The position numbers and the translations under genes are program-made. The notes under the pieces were generated by a model. That model was not told where the DNA came from and did no database searches. It saw only the letters and a list, made by a program, of their open reading frames with translations. DNA of 6,340 nucleotides from Bacteroidales bacterium M5 (GTDB lineage: Bacteria > Bacteroidota > Bacteroidia > Bacteroidales > Muribaculaceae): the NCBI GenBank assembly GCA_001689535.1, contig LUJP01000020.1, positions 1 to 6,340 on the forward strand, read 5' to 3'. Within the stretch, counting starts at the first letter, position 1. Each line of letters opens with the position of its first letter. This document shows, piece by piece, positions 1 to 6,006 of this stretch.

Positions 1-111
1 GCCTAACTTCGTTGTTAGACAGCCTCTTTCACTTAATTACACTTTAGTAAAATAAAGACCAAGTGGAAAAATCGGCCAGACGCCACAGCCACTGGACATG
101 ATGTTTTTTCT

Positions 112-1037
112 GTGGTGTTTTTTACCGATAATAACTGGGATATTCTGTGCGCATTCGTTCAGCCCGGAAAGGTCGCAAAATTAGACTCACTCGGCGTTCC
201 ATACAATAAAAGCCAGCTGAGACTGCTTGAAGTAGGCGATCTGCTTTCTTCTGACAATGGAATATATACCACTTCGATAAGCATCTTTGGCGAGGAAGAG
301 ACTTCGGCTATCCGTAAACAATCAAAAGAGTTTGCCGACAGTATATTTCTGCTTATCGAGCCGGAGATAAAACAACTCATCTCCGCTTTTGACAAGGCGG
401 GATACACCAACCAGACGTATAGCCTTATATTTTCTTATCTTCTCGACACATATATATGGGATGACGATCTATTATCATCTCCGATGAGCTGCGAGGATCA
501 TGGCACATGGTCGGGAGCCTACGGGGCGATGTATGAAAGCCGTTCTCACGATAAAATCGGCACCAATGGTTATGGCCCGGTAATGCAGAACAGGACTGAT
601 AGCCTGGGATATTGGCTAAGTTCCAAAAAGCTTATTTCATTTGCCCAGGAAGTGCTGAAAACTAAAGGCGGCAGGATTGAGAATAAAGAGGTGATAGATG
701 CGGTAGAAGGCTGGGGCTTGACAGATGAGAAAGGCAATATTCTCATCCCGGTACTGCATGCCCGCAACAATGACAATATTGACACCCTGTGCAAAAGCAT
801 CACCAACCGATTAAGCGATGCCGTAAAGAGCTACTGCGCTGTATGGTATAAGACTCATAATATTGCGTCAGAACGAGTCGGTCGAATCATTTTTTACCAC
901 GAAGTAATGTGGGATTTGCTCGACATACTCGAATCACACGGAATGATTACAATGCAGCCATTCTAAAAGGCGAAGAAGTAGGCAAGCAACATTTCGGCGA
1001 TATCTGCTTTATCGTAATAGATGATTCCGAAAAGTAA
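112..1037 (+). pseudogene. Hypothetical protein, frameshifted near its C-terminus and lacking an ATG start
   Basis: I do not recognise this family and assign no function. The frame runs from GTG at 112 to TAA at 964-966 (284 residues). It looks soluble: no signal peptide or membrane helix is visible, it has mixed charge, and aromatic-rich stretches include YHEVMWDLLDILE near the C-terminus. Two defects stand out. First, the frame is open back to the stop at 34-36, and that upstream stretch also reads like protein (for example GHDVFSVVFF), yet it has no ATG; GTG at 112 or 115 is the only plausible start. Second, just after MQP (952-960) the frame stops, while the neighbouring frame continues as ILKGEEVGKQHFGDICFIV to a stop at 1035-1037. 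Adding one base after about 960 joins the two into roughly 306 residues. This suggests a one-base deletion, so the gene is probably inactive; a sequencing error is the alternative. Confidence 0.6.
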
Positions 1038-1339
1038 GGTCTAATCCGGTGAGCATCGCCCGCATATAACCACCTGTTGTTATCGGTCTGTTGTTATTGG
1101 GATAATCAGCAGTAAAGCGCAGGATGCGCGATTTTTGTAAAACCGGCCGCGTCAGCCGCCGGAAAAGCTGCAGCCACCCTCTCAGCGAGGCAAGCTTGGG
1201 AATAGCGCGCCTCGCTTTCCGCGGTAGCCTGGGATTGTCTGTGTCTTTACCTGACTTATTATATTATTAGATATTTCCACGATTAAGTATGATGTTCTTT
1301 AGTTTGGACATGGTTATATAATATCTTGTGGATAAATGT
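1038..1339. other. Gene-free stretch with a GC-rich foldable island
   Basis: No convincing gene is visible here on either strand. The stretch starts with a short tandem repeat (1074-1101) and ends in plain AT-rich DNA (about 1245-1339). In between, about 1110-1235 is clearly richer in GC than its surroundings and holds several complementary segments. GCGC at 1117-1120 pairs with 1126-1129 and is followed by a T run. CCGGC at 1143-1147 can pair with GCCGG at 1158-1162. AGCGAGGC at 1184-1191 pairs perfectly with 1209-1216. One minus-strand frame stays open through most of the island and reads as alanine-rich, but it has no ATG and is probably a by-product of base composition. A structured RNA, an interspersed repeat or the remnant of one would all fit. 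Confidence 0.4.
1074..1101. repeat. Imperfect 14-bp tandem repeat, two copies
   Basis: CTGTTGTTATCGGT is followed directly by CTGTTGTTATTGGG, so 12 of 14 positions match. It lies just downstream of the decayed gene ending at 1037. No function is evident, and two copies are too few to suggest an array. Confidence 0.6.
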
Positions 1340-1799
1340 TTACTGAGATTTTTTTAACTCCAACCCATTCCTTTTAAGAATATCTTTGACGACATTAAAA
1401 TCATAGTCATGGTTTCGCTCCAATTTTTTTGTATTACCGAAATCGGTATAGGAAATGATTATCAGTCTGATACCATGTTTCGGTAACACATCTTTACGAC
1501 GCTGGTCATAAATCCTTCGTTGTTCACCCCTGGAAACACTGCTTACTGTTTTCTTGTTGTCGAAAAAAGGCGTTAGTTCAGTATGCTGACTTTCGTAGTA
1601 TTTCAAAAAGCCGTTGGAGATTAGCCACTGTATAATCCGCACCAGAAGCTACTTCAGACCAATATAGTCCGATTTCCCTGATTTTTGCACGAATGCCTTT
1701 CTGCTTAGACGCAGTTGCAGTTTCAAGTTCTCTCACCAACGCTATGATGCATCTGAGTTCTTCTGCTGAGAAGATGGTTTTAGAATGTCTTTCAGTCAT
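1340..1799 (-). pseudogene. Nuclease-like hypothetical protein broken into two frames, probably by internal deletion
   Basis: Two overlapping minus-strand frames look like the ends of one protein. The first (1578-1799, 73 residues) begins MTERHSKTIFSAEE and runs through IGLYWSEV to YTVANLQRLFEI. The second (1340-1642) becomes protein-like only from about YYESQHTELTPFF (near 1600) and continues through SRGEQRRIYDQRRKDVLP and GIRLIIISYTDF to LKRNGLELKKSQ. Its own first dozen residues are the first frame's DNA read out of phase. From memory of Bacteroidales hypothetical proteins, single-chain relatives carry both ends, separated by a middle segment with the first part of a restriction-endonuclease-like core (strand with Asp, then Glu-x-x-Gln-His). 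Here the middle appears lost, with a frame change at about 1600. The protein should be non-functional. The family link is recalled and not tested; the two-frame structure is seen directly. Confidence 0.6.
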
Positions 1800-1801
1800 G
1801 T

Positions 1802-1978
1802 TTATTTGATATTATTGATATTATAGGTTTCATTGTATTGTTTATAGGGGTCAATATAACCGGGCGTTACCCATTTAGATACATGTTCAGTTGAAGTAAT
1901 CTTCGGTTGTTGTGAATAATCGGCTTGCCCCCAGTTGGTACGCCTACCAATATTATAATTATATCTGATATCCTCTGT
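1802..1978 (-). pseudogene. ATG-less coding remnant, 58-residue C-terminal tail
   Basis: This frame opens after an in-frame TAA (1979-1981) and closes at TAA 1802-1804, two bases before the ATG at 1799 of the next remnant. It contains no ATG. Its translation is compositionally protein-like, rich in Tyr, Asn, Gln and Trp, with segments such as RRTNWGQADYSQQ and KWVTPGYIDPYKQYN. This fits the C-terminal end of a gene whose upstream part has been lost. The tight spacing suggests the lost gene and the nuclease-like remnant once formed an operon. I do not recognise the parent family. A chance open frame in AT-rich DNA remains possible. Confidence 0.4.
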
Positions 1979-2006
1979 TTAATACCCCGATCTCGCAGAT
2001 TTTAGC

Positions 2007-2014
2007 TAACTTTG
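2007..2014 (+). promoter_or_regulatory. Bacteroidetes-type -7 promoter element
   Basis: TAACTTTG matches the TAnnTTTG consensus exactly and is followed by C. No clear -33 TTTG box is visible at the usual distance of about 20 bp. The ATG at 2018 begins only three bases after the box, so transcription would start at or next to the start codon. Confidence 0.55.
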
Positions 2015-2017
2015 CGT

Positions 2018-2416
2018 ATGGACGTTATTATATTTCTTTTTGCCACTTCTCTATTATGGGTTATCGGATTTCCGATAGTAGCCTACCCGTATTATAAGAG
2101 TTTGAAAAAAGAATATAATTGTCCTACGGGGCTTTTTGCTTTCGCAATTTTTTCAGCTCTACCGCTTCTCGCAACTCCTTTCATCGCTTATGCTATATTT
2201 ATTACTGTATGGTTTAATCGAGCATGCACTGCCATACCGCTACTGCTATATCCATTTTGCGTCATATGTGGCTTATATCTTTTCTATAAGTCATTTACAC
2301 AAAATGGCAAAGACAAATCCCTATGGTATTTAATTGCAATATGGGGAGCGTTGATATTGCTTGCCTTATCTTTTTTCATCATACTTGAACTTTATCAAGG
2401 ACACATATTTTTATAA
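2018..2416 (+). CDS. Small four-helix integral membrane protein, unknown function
   Basis: This 132-residue protein is almost entirely hydrophobic. Likely transmembrane segments are at about residues 2-24, 38-66, 70-90 and 101-125. Short polar links separate them: KSLKKEY after the first, and a NGKDK stretch before the fourth. No catalytic motif or signal peptidase site is apparent, and I do not recognise the family. ATG at 2018 is the only ATG near the start of the frame, which is closed upstream by TAG at 2003-2005; a TTG at 2012 lies inside the promoter box and is unlikely to be used. It is the only intact gene in the left half of the window. Its last bases overlap the stop of the convergent regulator remnant (2411-2413). 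Possible roles such as an immunity protein or small transporter cannot be told apart from sequence alone. Confidence 0.7.
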   Translation: MDVIIFLFATSLLWVIGFPIVAYPYYKSLKKEYNCPTGLFAFAIFSALPLLATPFIAYAIFITVWFNRACTAIPLLLYPFCVICGLYLFYKSFTQNGKDKSLWYLIAIWGALILLALSFFIILELYQGHIFL

Positions 2417-2602
2417 AATAACTTCGTCATATAAGCTCAACCTCTTTTCCATAATAAAGTACCCCTATCCTCTACGGTTTTTAATTTCAATCTCAAACAT
2501 ACGTTCAATTTCTGCAATGTCTCTTTGAAGCGTGCGTATGCTAAGTCCTACTTCGTATCCACGAAGTTCCATTCGATTTAACCCTCTAGCAATATGTCTA
2601 AC
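2411..2602 (-). pseudogene. Remnant of a helix-turn-helix (WYL/DeoR-like) transcriptional regulator
   Basis: One minus-strand frame reads from VRHIARGLNRMELRGYEVG through SIRTLQRDIAEIERMFEIEI and KNRRG, meets TAG at 2465-2467, then resumes in the same frame as GYFIMEKR to a TAA at 2411-2413. The pattern 'GYEV.LS.RTLQRDI.EI...F.IEI..nr.G.GYfI' is typical of the N-terminal winged helix-turn-helix in WYL-type (YafY-like) regulators. That match is from family knowledge and not from a search. The start of the domain and the whole ligand-binding WYL part are missing, and the internal stop removes any function. The upstream boundary abuts the ddh terminator, so the rest of the gene was probably deleted when this junction formed. 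Confidence 0.65.
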
Positions 2603-2604
2603 AA

Positions 2605-2656
2605 AAATAACAAGCGGTGTGTCAGAATCAGAAGTCTGACACACCGCTTGTTATTT
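2605..2656 (-). terminator. Rho-independent terminator of the pta-ackA-ddh operon
   Basis: Positions 2605-2626 are perfectly complementary to 2635-2656, giving a 22-bp stem with an 8-nt loop (2627-2634). The core is GC-rich (GCGGTGTGTCAGA) and the base is AU-rich. Read in the ddh direction, the hairpin ends in TTGTTATTTTTGTT, a suitable U-rich tail. It lies 11 bp past the ddh stop. The plus-strand 3' arm also ends in T-rich sequence (TTGTTATTT), so it could stop readthrough from the 2018-2416 gene as well. Confidence 0.85.
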
Positions 2657-2667
2657 GAGGTATAAAT

Positions 2668-3564
2668 TTATACGAGTTTGCCGATCCAGGAGTCGCGGTC
2701 GCCGGGGAGAAGGTCTACCACCGGGATTTCGATCATGGTGTAGGCGCCGGGCTGCAGACGCTTGGTGGCGCGGGCCACTCCTACGAGTATCTGCGCTGTG
2801 AGCGCGGGATTGTTGATCGACATGGTGAACTCAAACCGCTGGTTCTGGGTGGTGCCTGAAACGCCCTTGCGGGTCATGTGTACGCCGTGGCCCATATCCT
2901 TCACAGCATCAACGGACTCTACCTCCATGACGTGAGTTTCGTCGGACGCGAAGTAGGGGTCGGCCTTTACCTGAGCTGCAACATCCTCAAGTTTTGCGCC
3001 GGGCTCCAGTTCCACATATACCATGCGGCGGTGAATGCCGGTGCCGAGCGGAATGGTCATGGACAGGGCGTTTTTCACGCCTTTCTTTGACTTGACGCAG
3101 ACGGTGTGGCCCATGCTCATGCCGGGGCCGAAGTTGGTATAGGTGATGCCTTTGGGGGCGGCGGCTTCGAGAAGGGTGCGTACCACGGAGTCGCTTCCCG
3201 GGTCCCAACCGGCTGATATCACTGCCACCGTGCCGTTTTCCTGGGCTATCTTGCCGAGATTCTGGCGAAGAGCGGGGATAAGGGTGTGGATGTCGAAGGA
3301 ATCAACAGTGTTGATGCCCATGGCGAGGTATTCTGATGCATATTTCTCAACCTCACGTGTGGGGGTGCAGAGAATAGCCACGTCAACTTTTCCGAGTTCG
3401 CGGATGTCAGTCACCACTTTTATTCCTGCGAGTTCGGCGGGAGGATTGGCGGCTGAGCGACGTACCACGCCGGCAATCTCGAAGTCGGGAGCTGCCTGCA
3501 GGGCGTCTATCACAAACCGTCCTATATTGCCGTAGCCTACTACGGCTGCTTTGATAGGTTCCAT
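2668..3564 (-). CDS. ddh: meso-Diaminopimelate D-dehydrogenase
   Basis: This cytoplasmic NADP-dependent enzyme (EC 1.4.1.16) reversibly converts L-tetrahydrodipicolinate, ammonia and NADPH to meso-diaminopimelate in one step, bypassing the acylated intermediates. The product feeds peptidoglycan and lysine synthesis. The 298-residue protein opens with a Rossmann nucleotide-binding loop, GYGNIG at 10-15, followed by VVRRSA at 33-38, whose arginines fit NADP phosphate binding. Family landmarks are AGWDPG at 118-123, GPGMSMGH at 146-153, SGTTQ at 236-240 and NNPALTA at 251-257; by analogy with the Corynebacterium enzyme, W120-D121 and the late Asn line the substrate site. It is shorter than the roughly 320-residue Corynebacterium form and nearer the compact (type II, Symbiobacterium-like) length. 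It starts 32 nt after ackA and is last in the operon. I am confident of the family; the subtype is inferred from length only. Confidence 0.93.
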   Translation of the reverse strand: MEPIKAAVVGYGNIGRFVIDALQAAPDFEIAGVVRRSAANPPAELAGIKVVTDIRELGKVDVAILCTPTREVEKYASEYLAMGINTVDSFDIHTLIPALRQNLGKIAQENGTVAVISAGWDPGSDSVVRTLLEAAAPKGITYTNFGPGMSMGHTVCVKSKKGVKNALSMTIPLGTGIHRRMVYVELEPGAKLEDVAAQVKADPYFASDETHVMEVESVDAVKDMGHGVHMTRKGVSGTTQNQRFEFTMSINNPALTAQILVGVARATKRLQPGAYTMIEIPVVDLLPGDRDSWIGKLV

Positions 3565-3603
3565 TCTGTTTCTGAATTTATTTTCTGTTTCTGAATTTAT
3601 TTT
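3564..3603. repeat. Perfect 19-bp tandem duplication at the ackA-ddh junction
   Basis: Bases 3564-3582 and 3583-3601 are identical (TTCTGTTTCTGAATTTATT), with two further matching bases. The second copy covers the stop codon and part of the last Lys codons of ackA; the first runs up to the ddh start codon. The duplication forms essentially the whole intergenic spacer. Confidence 0.95.
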
Positions 3604-4805
3604 TTGAGGCCTTCGACAATCTCGCGGGTGTCGCGGGCTATCATAAGTTCCTCGTCGGTGGGAATAACCACTACGGCCACTTTCGAAGCCGGGGTGGAGA
3701 TGAGGGTTTCGGTGCCACGGGTCTTGGCGTTGAGTTCCTCGTTAAGTTCCACGCCCATGAAGCCTAGGGGGGCGCACACGTTTTTGCGGACGCCGGTCTG
3801 GTTCTCGCCCACACCGCCTGTGAACACTATCACATCGAGGCCACCCATTTCGGCGGCGTAAGCGCCGATGTATTTGATGATGCGCTGTTCATAGATTTCA
3901 AGAGCGAGGTGCGCGCGCTGGTCGCCGGCATTGTCGGCGGCCTCAATCTCGCGCATGTCGTTGCTTATACCTGAAACTCCGAGCACACCGCTTTCTTTGT
4001 TGATGAGTGTCTGGATTTCCTTGGCGTTGAGGTTGTGTTTCTCCATGAGGAATGTGATTACGCCGGGGTCAACATCGCCTACGCGGGTACCCATCATCAG
4101 GCCTTCTGTGGGGGTGAGACCCATTGAGGTGTCCACGCTCTTTCCGTCGAGAACGGCTGTGATGGAACCTCCGTTGCCTATATGGCAGGTAACCATTTTG
4201 AGGTTGTTGATGTCGCGGCCAAGGAATTCGGCGGCACGGGCCGACACGTAGCGGTGGCTGGTTCCGTGGAAGCCGTAGCGGCGCACTCCGTCCTCAAGAT
4301 AATACTTGTAGGGGAGGGGATACATGTAGCTCTTGGCAGGCATTGTCTGATGGAAAGCGGTGTCGAACACGCCCACCTGCGGCACGCCGGGCATGAGCGA
4401 GGTGATGGCCTCGATGCCAGTAATGTTGGCGGGATTGTGGAGCGGAGCCAGTGGATAGCAGTCTTTCACCTGCTGTATTACCTCGTCTGTGATGAGGACG
4501 CTCTTGTTGAACTTTTCGCCTCCGTGGACCACGCGGTGACCTACGGCGTCAATCTCGCTGAACGACTTTATGCAGCCTTCCTTGGGGTCGGTGAGGATAT
4601 CGAGGATGGCCTGTACGGCCTGACGGTGGTCAATATGGCCCAGTTCCTTGATTTCTTTGGAACCGTCGGGGCGTTTGAATTTCAGGAAGCCGTCGGGCAG
4701 ACCGATTTTTTCCACTCCACCTTCTGCGAGGGTCTTCTCGGCGTCGGTGTCTATGAGTTTGTATTTTACGGAGCTGCTTCCGCAGTTCAATACAAGTATT
4801 TTCAT
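3597..4805 (-). CDS. ackA: Acetate kinase
   Basis: This cytoplasmic enzyme (EC 2.7.2.1) transfers phosphate from acetyl-phosphate to ADP, giving acetate and ATP, the energy-yielding step of acetate fermentation. The 402-residue length is normal for the ASKHA-fold family. The N-terminal signature VLNCGSSSVKYKL is at 5-17. Residues matching the Methanosarcina catalytic set are visible: N7, R91 in GHRVVHGG, D148 in VFDTAFHQTMP, H180 in RRYGFHGTSHRYV, R241 in MGTRVGDVDPG, and E385 in PTDEE. Nucleotide-phosphate loops are HIGNGGS (208-214) and FTGGVGENQ (328-336). No key residue is missing. It follows pta by 24 nt and takes Pta's product as its substrate. Its leader carries GAAACAGAA before the ATG, the same 9-mer found before ddh. 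The last codons and stop lie in a tandem duplication. Confidence 0.97.
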   Translation of the reverse strand: MKILVLNCGSSSVKYKLIDTDAEKTLAEGGVEKIGLPDGFLKFKRPDGSKEIKELGHIDHRQAVQAILDILTDPKEGCIKSFSEIDAVGHRVVHGGEKFNKSVLITDEVIQQVKDCYPLAPLHNPANITGIEAITSLMPGVPQVGVFDTAFHQTMPAKSYMYPLPYKYYLEDGVRRYGFHGTSHRYVSARAAEFLGRDINNLKMVTCHIGNGGSITAVLDGKSVDTSMGLTPTEGLMMGTRVGDVDPGVITFLMEKHNLNAKEIQTLINKESGVLGVSGISNDMREIEAADNAGDQRAHLALEIYEQRIIKYIGAYAAEMGGLDVIVFTGGVGENQTGVRKNVCAPLGFMGVELNEELNAKTRGTETLISTPASKVAVVVIPTDEELMIARDTREIVEGLKK

Positions 4806-4829
4806 CTTCTGTTTCGGTTATAAGTGGGT

Positions 4830-5846
4830 TTATTTGTTGTTCTTGAGTCCTATGGCCTGGTTGGCGGTCATTATTATGGTCTTGTAGATATCCTCGGGGT
4901 AGCATCCGCGAGAGAGGTCGTTGACGGGAGCGGCAAGACCCTGAAGAACGGGACCTACGGCCTCTACGTTGCCCAGACGCTGCACGAGCTTGTAGGCGAT
5001 ATTGCCCACCTCAAGCGAGGGGAACACGAGCACGTTGGCGCGTCCGCTCAGGGGGCTGTTGGGCGCTTTTGTGGCGGCCACGCTGGGCACGATGGAAGCG
5101 TCGGCCTGAAGTTCGCCGTCAATGTTGAGGTCGGGGCGCATTTCTTTGGCTATCTTTGTGGCCTCGATTACTTTGTCGACTTTTTCATGCTTGGCGCTGC
5201 CTTTGGTCGAGAAGCTCAGGATGGCTACGCGCGGCTCTATTCCGGCTATGTCGCGGGCAGTCTGGGCTGCGCTCACTGCAATCTGGGCGAGCTCGGGGGC
5301 GGTTGGGTCGGGTACCACGGCGCAGTCGGCGAATATCAGTATGCCGTCAGTTCCATAGTTCAGCCCGGGAGGCAGCAGCATGAGGAAAGCTCCGGAAACC
5401 ACCGATATGCCGGGCTGGGTCTTGATTACCTGGAAAGCTGCGCGGAGCACGTTGCCAGTGGTGTTCATGGCTCCGGCCACCTGGCCGTCGGCATCGCCGG
5501 CCTTCACCATAAGGCAGCCAAGGTAAAGCGGATTGTGGGTTGTGAGGCGTGCTTCCTCCATTGTTATTCCCTTGCTCTTGCGAAGGTCGAAGAACAGGGG
5601 CGCATATTTGTCGATTACGGCTTCGTCGGCGGGATTCACTATTGTAGCCTTGGGAATATGGGTGAGCTTGAGCTCCTTGGCCATAGCGAGGATTTCGACG
5701 GGGTCGCCTATGAGGATTATCTTGGCTATGCCGTCGGCAATGATTCTGTCGGCGGCTGTAAGTGTGCGGGGTTCAGTTCCTTCAGGAAGTACTATCCGCT
5801 GGGGATTGGCCTTTGCGTTGGCCGTAAGCTTTTCAAAGAGTGTCAT
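4830..5846 (-). CDS. pta: Phosphate acetyltransferase
   Basis: This enzyme (EC 2.3.1.8) converts acetyl-CoA and phosphate to acetyl-phosphate and CoA, supplying the substrate for AckA. The 338-residue protein is the short, single-domain form without the N-terminal DRTGG/AAA-like part of enterobacterial Pta. Family landmarks are PEGTEPRTL at 21-29, ADGQVAGAMNTTG at 119-131, SFSTKGSA at 211-218, DGELQADA at 243-250, and PVLQGLAAPVNDLSRGC at 299-315. S312, R313 and D319 correspond by spacing to the CoA-site Ser309, Arg310 and Asp316 of the Methanosarcina enzyme. The frame is open to 6170, but the ATG at 5846 was chosen because MTLFEKLTANAKANPQRIV is where homology to the family begins and because it lies just downstream of a promoter. 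It is the first gene of the pta-ackA-ddh operon. Confidence 0.96.
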   Translation of the reverse strand: MTLFEKLTANAKANPQRIVLPEGTEPRTLTAADRIIADGIAKIILIGDPVEILAMAKELKLTHIPKATIVNPADEAVIDKYAPLFFDLRKSKGITMEEARLTTHNPLYLGCLMVKAGDADGQVAGAMNTTGNVLRAAFQVIKTQPGISVVSGAFLMLLPPGLNYGTDGILIFADCAVVPDPTAPELAQIAVSAAQTARDIAGIEPRVAILSFSTKGSAKHEKVDKVIEATKIAKEMRPDLNIDGELQADASIVPSVAATKAPNSPLSGRANVLVFPSLEVGNIAYKLVQRLGNVEAVGPVLQGLAAPVNDLSRGCYPEDIYKTIIMTANQAIGLKNNK

Positions 5847-5866
5847 GGCGAAAGGGTTTTGATTTA

Positions 5867-5880
5867 TCCCGTTTCCGGGA
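5867..5880 (-). promoter_or_regulatory. GNRA-tetraloop hairpin in the pta 5' leader
   Basis: Read on the minus strand, TCCCG-GAAA-CGGGA forms a 5-bp stem closed by a GAAA tetraloop, about 20 nt before the pta start codon and within the leader predicted from the 5903-5910 promoter box. It could stabilise the mRNA or affect initiation; no riboswitch class is recognisable. Confidence 0.45.
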
Positions 5881-5902
5881 AATTTCAGGTTAATTATTAT
5901 CG

Positions 5903-5910
5903 CAAAATTA
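5903..5910 (-). promoter_or_regulatory. Bacteroidetes-type -7 promoter element for the pta operon
   Basis: On the minus strand TAATTTTG matches the TAnnTTTG consensus and is followed by C. It lies 56 bp upstream of the pta start codon, which predicts a leader of about 50 nt. A good -33 TTTG partner is not obvious. It is the best promoter candidate in the divergent intergenic region. Confidence 0.6.
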
Positions 5911-5935
5911 CTTTTAAATGGTGAAATTACATAGA

Positions 5936-5950
5936 TTTTTAGGCTAAAAA
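5936..5950. promoter_or_regulatory. Palindrome in the divergent intergenic region
   Basis: TTTTTAG-G-CTAAAAA is a perfect 7-bp inverted repeat around a single G. It lies 25 bp upstream of the pta -7 box and 57 bp before the divergent gene at 6007. Its place near the -33 to -50 region suggests an operator, but AT-rich palindromes also arise by chance. Confidence 0.3.
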
Positions 5951-6006
5951 ACACTTTATTCCTCCCCGGCGTTATATAAGTGTATTTACCCAACGACAAT
6001 TGAATT

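Noticed and set aside
945..975. Programmed ribosomal frameshift in the hypothetical gene at 112
   Set aside because: There is no slippery heptamer or strong following hairpin at the junction; a one-base deletion explains it more simply.
1074..1101. CRISPR-like repeat
   Set aside because: There are only two adjoining 14-bp copies with no spacers and no cas genes.
1120..1235. Alanine-rich minus-strand frame inside the GC-rich island
   Set aside because: It has no ATG and its composition follows from GC-rich inverted repeats, so I do not call it a gene.
2012..2020. TTG at 2012 as start of the membrane protein
   Set aside because: It lies inside the promoter -7 box, and an ATG follows two codons later.
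1..2600. Mobile element or integrated phage
   Set aside because: No transposase, integrase, terminal inverted repeat or target-site duplication was found; the decayed genes alone do not define an element.
4824..5924. Long 366-codon open frame on the plus strand opposite pta
   Set aside because: It mirrors the conserved pta codons in antisense; its composition (Gly, His, Val rich) is typical of shadow frames in GC-rich genes.
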